From Aphrocallistes beatrix (lineage: Eukaryota > Porifera > Hexactinellida > Sceptrulophora > Aphrocallistidae): a stretch of DNA of 64,000 nt. Positions 58,942 through 64,000 of this stretch are shown piece after piece. The notes beneath the pieces were generated by a model. That model was not told where the DNA came from. It worked only from the letters and a program-made list of their open reading frames with translations, and made no database searches. Position 1 is the stretch's first letter. Every line of letters begins with the position of its first letter. The stretch is taken from the NCBI GenBank assembly GCA_963281255.1, contig OY725503.1:2232001-2296000 (forward strand), in the 5' to 3' direction. The position numbers and the translations under genes were made by a program.

Positions 58942-59082
58942 GTAATTCTATATCGGGCCAAAGAGCATATTAAGGAGGTCATCAATGATTTACTAAATGA
59001 TAATGAACTTCATGGTGATCGTCCGGAATTAGCGCGTTTGAATTCACCCTCAATCAGAAAATATAATTATTCCCAAGAATAG
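58942..59082 (+). other. Possible orphan coding fragment, 46 codons
   Basis: The reading LYRAKEHIKEVINDLLNDNE, then HGDRPELARL, then a stop, has a protein-like composition and no low complexity. A TGA precedes it directly and no acceptor fits the frame. It could be the end of a transposon protein or chance. No family recognised. Confidence 0.25.
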
Positions 59083-59121
59083 ACGACCATACAATATTAT
59101 AACAAAAATCATGGCTATTAA

Positions 59122-59345
59122 GGATACCGCCCGCGAAAAACCACATGATTTAGCCAACAGCATACGATGAAAGTAGAGCTATACGAGATGTTAAGCGTGG
59201 ACACGTATCTCCTTCTAGAAATACTTAATCATCCCAAACCGCTTTTGATTTAGATTTCTGGTATTTGAGATATATGTAGTGTCTCAATGTCTATTTTTTC
59301 CGAATTTCGCTAGCACATCATAATGGTAGATACCCGGTCACTCAA
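59122..59345. repeat. Isolated end of a TTAA-flanked element
   Basis: It begins GGATACCGCCCGCGAAAAA after TTAA (59118-59121). It is the reverse complement of 62440-62661 (blocks GTAGAGCTATACGAGATGTT, AAACCGCTTTTGATT, GCTAGCACATC). Confidence 0.7.
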
Positions 59346-59451
59346 AATATTGTTCAATACAAAGAAAGTTAAAATAATAAAAATTGTAATTTACATATAG
59401 ATTTGAAAAAAAGTAACAAAAAGCCGAGAAAAACGTCGGATTTATTGTTAA

Positions 59452-59476
59452 TCCTTACTATTAAAACTCGATTAAA
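59452..59476 (+). mobile_element. Helitron-like family A head, 25 bp remnant
   Basis: TCCTTACTATTAAAACTCGA after A (59451). The body is replaced by the inverted-repeat sequence that follows. Confidence 0.6.
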
Positions 59477-59477
59477 G

Positions 59478-59735
59478 TACATTTATTTACGGCTTACTTA
59501 TATATCGGCCGCCGATACTATCGGCTAGCCGATATATAAGCAAATCTCACCGATATTTAAATATTCGCTGGTACATAAGTAAATCTCGCCGATATTTAAG
59601 TAAGCCGATAAATAATTAGTGTTTAACAGGTCTACTTTAAATTTTGTAAAATGAACTCTGGGAATCAAACTGTGAAAAATTCGTGCTTCATAGAATTCAT
59701 CAACCAGAATGCTTTATACTTCAACAGTCCATTCA
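59478..59735. repeat. Left arm of an inverted repeat (partner 63780-64000)
   Basis: CGGCTTACTTATATATCGGC and further blocks to ATAGAATTCAT recur inverted at 63780-63990. The arm itself contains small palindromes (CGGCTAGCCG, CCGATACTATCGG). About 4 kb separates the arms. Confidence 0.8.
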
Positions 59736-60357
59736 CAGTCATTACACTATTAATCACTCTCTACTGCATTAACAGACTGAGAGATTCATATACGTAGAAA
59801 GTTTAGGCCATTAAATAACTTCGCCTTTGTCTATTTTCCATTATTCCTTATTCTAATACAGTTAATATTTTATTTTGAACATATTTAATGAATTATTAAG
59901 AACAACATGTATCATATTACATAATAGAAAGGTTAAAATGGCAATAAAAAAGATCTTCAATACTTTTCTTCTCTCTTTCTTTCTTTCTTTCTCCTACTCG
60001 CTCGCTCTGTACACATTGTGAATAGAAAATATGAATACGTCCGTTTCAATATTTCAAAATATGAGATTTGATAGCTCGAAACAGACATCACACGAACAGT
60101 CCAAAATGATGTTCCAAGGGTCTGTTTCTAGAAAAGAGGTCAACATGTAATAATATCTACAAAATTTAATTAAATGATTAATAATTTCAAAAGTCGGGTA
60201 ACAACAATAGGGTCAATGACATTTGTTCAATTATAATCACGAATCAATTTCAAGGTAAGTAAAATTTTCAATTACAACTACACTTCAATTACAGTGTAAT
60301 TGTAATTAATTACTTGCGCTAGGGTCTTTGCTGTATTGAATACAAATGCATTTATAC
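59736..60357. other. No gene recognised; CTTT microsatellite near 59965-59995
   Basis: AT-rich sequence with a pyrimidine tract TTCTCTCTTTCTTTCTTTC. No coding pattern. Confidence 0.5.
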
Positions 60358-60569
60358 CAGGGTTGCCGTGGGAATGAAATTCCCATTCGATCCCATCCCC
60401 ATAGAATTCTTGTGGGAATCCCCATGGGGATTCCCATAGGAATCCTATGGGAATCCCCATGAGGATTCCTACAGCAATCCTATGGGAGGACCCTGTGGGA
60501 ATCTCCTTAGGACCCTGTGTGAATCCCCATAGGAATCCTATGGGGATTCCCATTCCCACGGCAACCCTG
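60358..60569. mobile_element. hAT-type MITE, 212 bp, with internal repeats
   Basis: CAGGGTTGCCGTGGGAATG and CATTCCCACGGCAACCCTG are perfect 19 bp inverted ends. They are flanked by ATTTATAC (60350-60357) and ATTTAGAC (60570-60577). The interior is built from GGGAATCCCCAT and AGGAATCCTATGG words. The glycine-rich minus-strand reading is an artefact of these repeats. Confidence 0.9.
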
Positions 60570-60732
60570 ATTTAGACCGAAGAACTTCCTTAGATATAAT
60601 TTTCATGACTTATGAAGAATATTGTTTGGATAGCGCGGGCCATGATCATAGTAAACTATTACTAGATTCTTCTGAATTTAAACTGAACTAAAATGTTTCA
60701 CTTATTTATTGAAAGCTGTGAGATACAATTAA

Positions 60733-62661
60733 GGATACCGCTCTCGAAAAATCTTGACTAGCGTAAAAAAAAACTGCAAAATGTTTTATTGCTAATTTTA
60801 TTGTATTACTGATCGGTCCACCATCTGATAGCACTATTTGGACGGCATTTTTTTGTATTTTTTGCGAAATAACCCCCTAAAGTTTAGAGCTAATAAAAAT
60901 TGAAAATTATTAGAGGATTTTGACTCATTTACCAGATAGTTTTTAACTTATTTGATATTTTTTTAATGATATGAACGTTCACATTGTATTAGCACCTTTG
61001 GAGATTATAAAACACAAATATTTAAAAGAATGGGCAAATAAAATCCCAACAAAATAGCTCTATAAGGGAGTTCATTTATATAATCCTCGGGAAATCGCAA
61101 GTTTGATCTCAGATATTTAGCGATCACTGGGTCAGAAATAAAATTCTGATCGTTTCAAAAAAAAATTTGTTCGGATCCGACCATTTGTTCTTGAGATATC
61201 GCATATTATAGGTAAAGTTCGGCCATAATATCCCTCTAAGGTCCCGAAAGCGGCTGATGTCATATCTTAAAAACTATTGTAGATATATCATATATTATAT
61301 CCTTAAATAAAAGGATATATGCGAAAATATATAGGTTCCTCGAACATTCCTTTGTCAAAAAATAAATAATTCTCGACTTATCATTGATTTAATTGTAATA
61401 CAAATTCTATGGAGAACTTTGAATCTATTAGAAAATGGCGAATCTAATCATTAAATATGTGTCCAAATTTAGCTATTATGCTAAATAGTGAATACAATTG
61501 CCGTTAATAATATGTACAGAAAAATTGGAGAACTTTTGATAATTATTTTGAAAGTTCTGGCCTTGGACCTCGCAGATTCGGTCAAAAACCCCCATTTAGG
61601 GTCCAAAAAGAGATATCTCTCTATCTTTGTAAATACAAGTCCAAATTCTTAGTTCTCACTTCCTAATATACTTTTTACTAGTGTACATATATGATTCTTT
61701 GATAATAATTGCACTACACCCTATGGAATGTTAAGTTTTAGATTTTTGTCATATGATGACGTAGCATTTTTCGAAAATCCTAACTTCGAAACTAAAAGTC
61801 GTTGACTTTCGCTCTAACTTCCTAATATACTTTTTGGAAGCTTTTTATTCATTCTAAACTGATAGATTATACTTCGCAGTGCCAGGAATTTGAAATATTA
61901 TCTACAATTATCTCAAAATATTCGGAGTTAGGGGCCTCAAGGAAATTTGCGAATTTTCAGGGTACTTTTGCTATTTTTGGCAAATATTTCGCTTTAATAT
62001 ACCTAAATCAGCAGTATGGATGCGAATAAATGTCTGTGGATGCTTATGTGCATTATTAATAACTCATTTTACATTCTTCTTAACACCTAAACTTAAAATC
62101 TCTATATCTCGGGACTTTAAAATTTCAAAATTGACCGTCTTTACAGAATTATTTCTGAAATTTGGTTTGAGATAGAAGTTTGAAAATTTCAAGAGTTGTT
62201 TCATATCATTAGGCGATGAACGTAGGACCACCATTTTTTGGATATATTCTAACTCGGTGATTTTATTCATGATTTCCCCAAAAAAACAGACATTTTTGGC
62301 CCTTTTTTTTCGGACACCGATAAAATTTACAATATTTGTCATTTTAACTTTCTTCTGGTCCTATGAAGTTGCAAATATGGTAGACTATCTATGATTCGAT
62401 TTTGGAAGCGTTTGATTCCTTGGTATGTCCTAAACAATTCATTGAGTGCCTAAATTTCTACCATTAAGATGTGCTAGCGGAAAATTTAAAAAACAGACTT
62501 TGAGACACTGTATCTCAAAATCTAGAAATGAGAATCAAAAACGGTTTGGAATGTGCCAGTATTTCTTGATGGAGATACCTCCCCACGCTTAACATCTCTT
62601 ATAGCTCTACTTTCATCGTATGCTGTAATGCAAATCATATGTTTTTTCGAGGGCGGTATCC
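60733..62661. mobile_element. TTAA-flanked element, about 1.9 kb, non-coding
   Basis: Ends GGATACCGCTCTCGAAAAA and, inverted, GGATACCGCCCTCGAAAAA are flanked by TTAA at 60729-60732 and 62662-62665. TTAA duplications are known from piggyBac and some other superfamilies; these ends do not show the usual piggyBac CCC start, so the family is left open. No transposase is visible. Its interior recurs at 33491-34410. Confidence 0.7.
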
Positions 62662-63166
62662 TTAACTTTTACTTTGCAGATTAGATCTCTGTAGAACAAT
62701 TTTCAATAATACAAATTATTCCTTGTTGCTTTTCTCTACATATGCAGATAAAAATGACTATTTCAGGATAAACGAGAAAACATCATAGACACCGAAGGTC
62801 GGGAGCTCCCCCCTGTGTTTACTGAAATAAATACTTCATTGAAATACATATATAATTATCAGTATTGGTATTGCAATTGCCAAGCGACCTGCATGTGAAA
62901 TATAATCCACAAATTTTCCCACAAATTTTAAACAATTATTAAGTATCACCCCCTTGGGGATAGGACCCATTCGCTGTCTATGACATCTTCCGAGATGTTT
63001 TTTAAGATTTGCCAGAATATAATAATTCGGATACAATTGTCAGATGGAACAAATACAATTTGCTAGTATTAATTGAAAGCAAATATACTTACCTTTTAGA
63101 GCTTGCAAATTCCTGACAAGGTACTTCTCTTTCTCCTTAATTTCATATTTCAAGCTAGGAGTCTCC

Positions 63167-63448
63167 TTGTACTCCAGAGAACAGAGTCCGTGTATTTTAG
63201 ATATCGACGAGCAATTAAGAGGATACCATGAAAGGCAATATGGTTTAGCTCCAGTCCCCACTTTTGGTTTTGTATGTATCCCCTTCAACAGGATCCTTTG
63301 GATGGAGAACGGGAATCGAAACGTCGGTCAAATGTCTCTCTCTGAGTTCTTGCATCTTAAAATGGAAAGTGATCTGCTGCTGAGAAGGATTATGGAGGCT
63401 AGGTTAAATATTTGTGATAGAGAATATGGGGGAAACAACTTCACATAA
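63167..63448 (+). other. Unrecognised reading frame, up to 93 codons
   Basis: The plus-strand reading includes RGYHERQYGLAPVPTFG, then FNRILWMENGNRNVGQMSLS and LKMESDLLLRRI, with balanced composition and no low complexity. There is no ATG at its start, and an upstream open extension to about 63080 exists. On the other strand a charged stretch ends at a good donor (AAAAGGTAAGTATA, 63085-63098), so coding could be on either strand. It lies between the arms of the 59478/64000 inverted repeat. Confidence 0.3.
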
Positions 63449-63779
63449 TGTATGCTCATTGATTAAGCTAGTGATAAAATCATTATTAAAAGTTGTGGTT
63501 CATTATAATAATCGTCCACTAGTGCATCCCTAGTCCAGATTTTTCAAGTAGATTGCAGGCCTTATATACAGTAGGCTATGGTTTATCATTATAATCCTTT
63601 TAATCGCGTTCTCTTCCAACTTATGTGGAATGTTGTCAGGGATAGTGTATGGGTTTGTCCCTATTTTCGACAAGAACGACATTTCTCCGCTGATTAACTG
63701 TCGGACCAATTTGTTTGATAGAATATTTGCAGTGTTATGAAGATGCAGCCTCTTATGAGTATTACATCCAACGCTTGAT

Positions 63780-64000
63780 AATGGTTCTGTAAAGCAGTCT
63801 GGTTTATGAATTCTATGAAGCACGAATTTTTCACAGTTTGATTCCCAGAGTTCATTTTACAAATTTTAAAGTAGACCTGTTAAACACTAATTATTTATCG
63901 GCTTACTTAAATATCGGCGAGATTTGCTTATATATCGGCTAGCCGATAGTATCGGCGGCCGATATATAAGTAAGCCGATTTATTTATTTATATATAAATA
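63780..64000. repeat. Right arm of the inverted repeat (partner 59478-59735)
   Basis: The reverse complement of the left arm, reaching the window edge, with TATCGGCTAGCCGATAGTAT and ATATATAAGTAAGCCG. Confidence 0.8.

Noticed and set aside
60278..60559. Glycine-rich minus-strand reading
   Set aside because: Arises from GGGAATCCC repeats of a hAT-type MITE with clear ends.
62064..62342. A 92-codon minus-strand reading in the TTAA element
   Set aside because: The homologous copy near 33520 does not keep the frame, so it is not under coding constraint.

Overview
The window is AT-rich animal-type nuclear DNA, with spliced coding exons, GT-AG introns and an AATAAA signal, and it is packed with DNA transposons. 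I recognise relics of hAT (ZMYM1-like and BED/ZBED-like), mariner, Tc1, pogo/Tigger, P-like, MULE and Helitron-like elements and many MITEs. I saw no LINE or LTR open reading frame. The mariner, hAT and P mixture suits an arthropod or other invertebrate, but the species cannot be fixed from sequence alone.

One gene looks intact and cellular: an ATP-dependent RNA ligase of the Rnl2 type on the + strand. Its three coding exons (6973-7315, 11379-11510, 42682-43277) join in one phase into a 356-residue protein carrying all the nucleotidyltransferase motifs. Its introns are about 4.1 kb and 31.2 kb and are filled almost wholly with transposons.

Layout: 1-6.9 kb holds MITEs, decayed hAT and Tc1 transposase pieces and two Helitron-like copies. 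6.97-43.4 kb is the ligase gene; its second intron contains a roughly 6.5 kb composite bounded by long inverted repeats (11.6-18.1 kb), two deep insertion nests (24.5-26.1 and 26.1-29.9 kb), foldback elements, and MULE, P-like and mariner relics. 44.6-50 kb is a P-like transposase relic split by a 1.06 kb palindrome and by a strikingly GC-rich hAT-like element. 52-55 kb holds Helitron, foldback and hAT debris. 55.7-58.6 kb is a decayed ZMYM1-like hAT with recognisable ends. 59-64 kb holds TTAA-flanked elements inside a larger inverted repeat.

Many insertion boundaries are readable to the base: four hAT-type MITEs have 8 bp target duplications, Tc1-type MITEs have TA, and Helitron-like copies sit between A and T. 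The relative order of insertions can therefore be reconstructed. Apart from the ligase, every transposase reading frame I recognise is broken.
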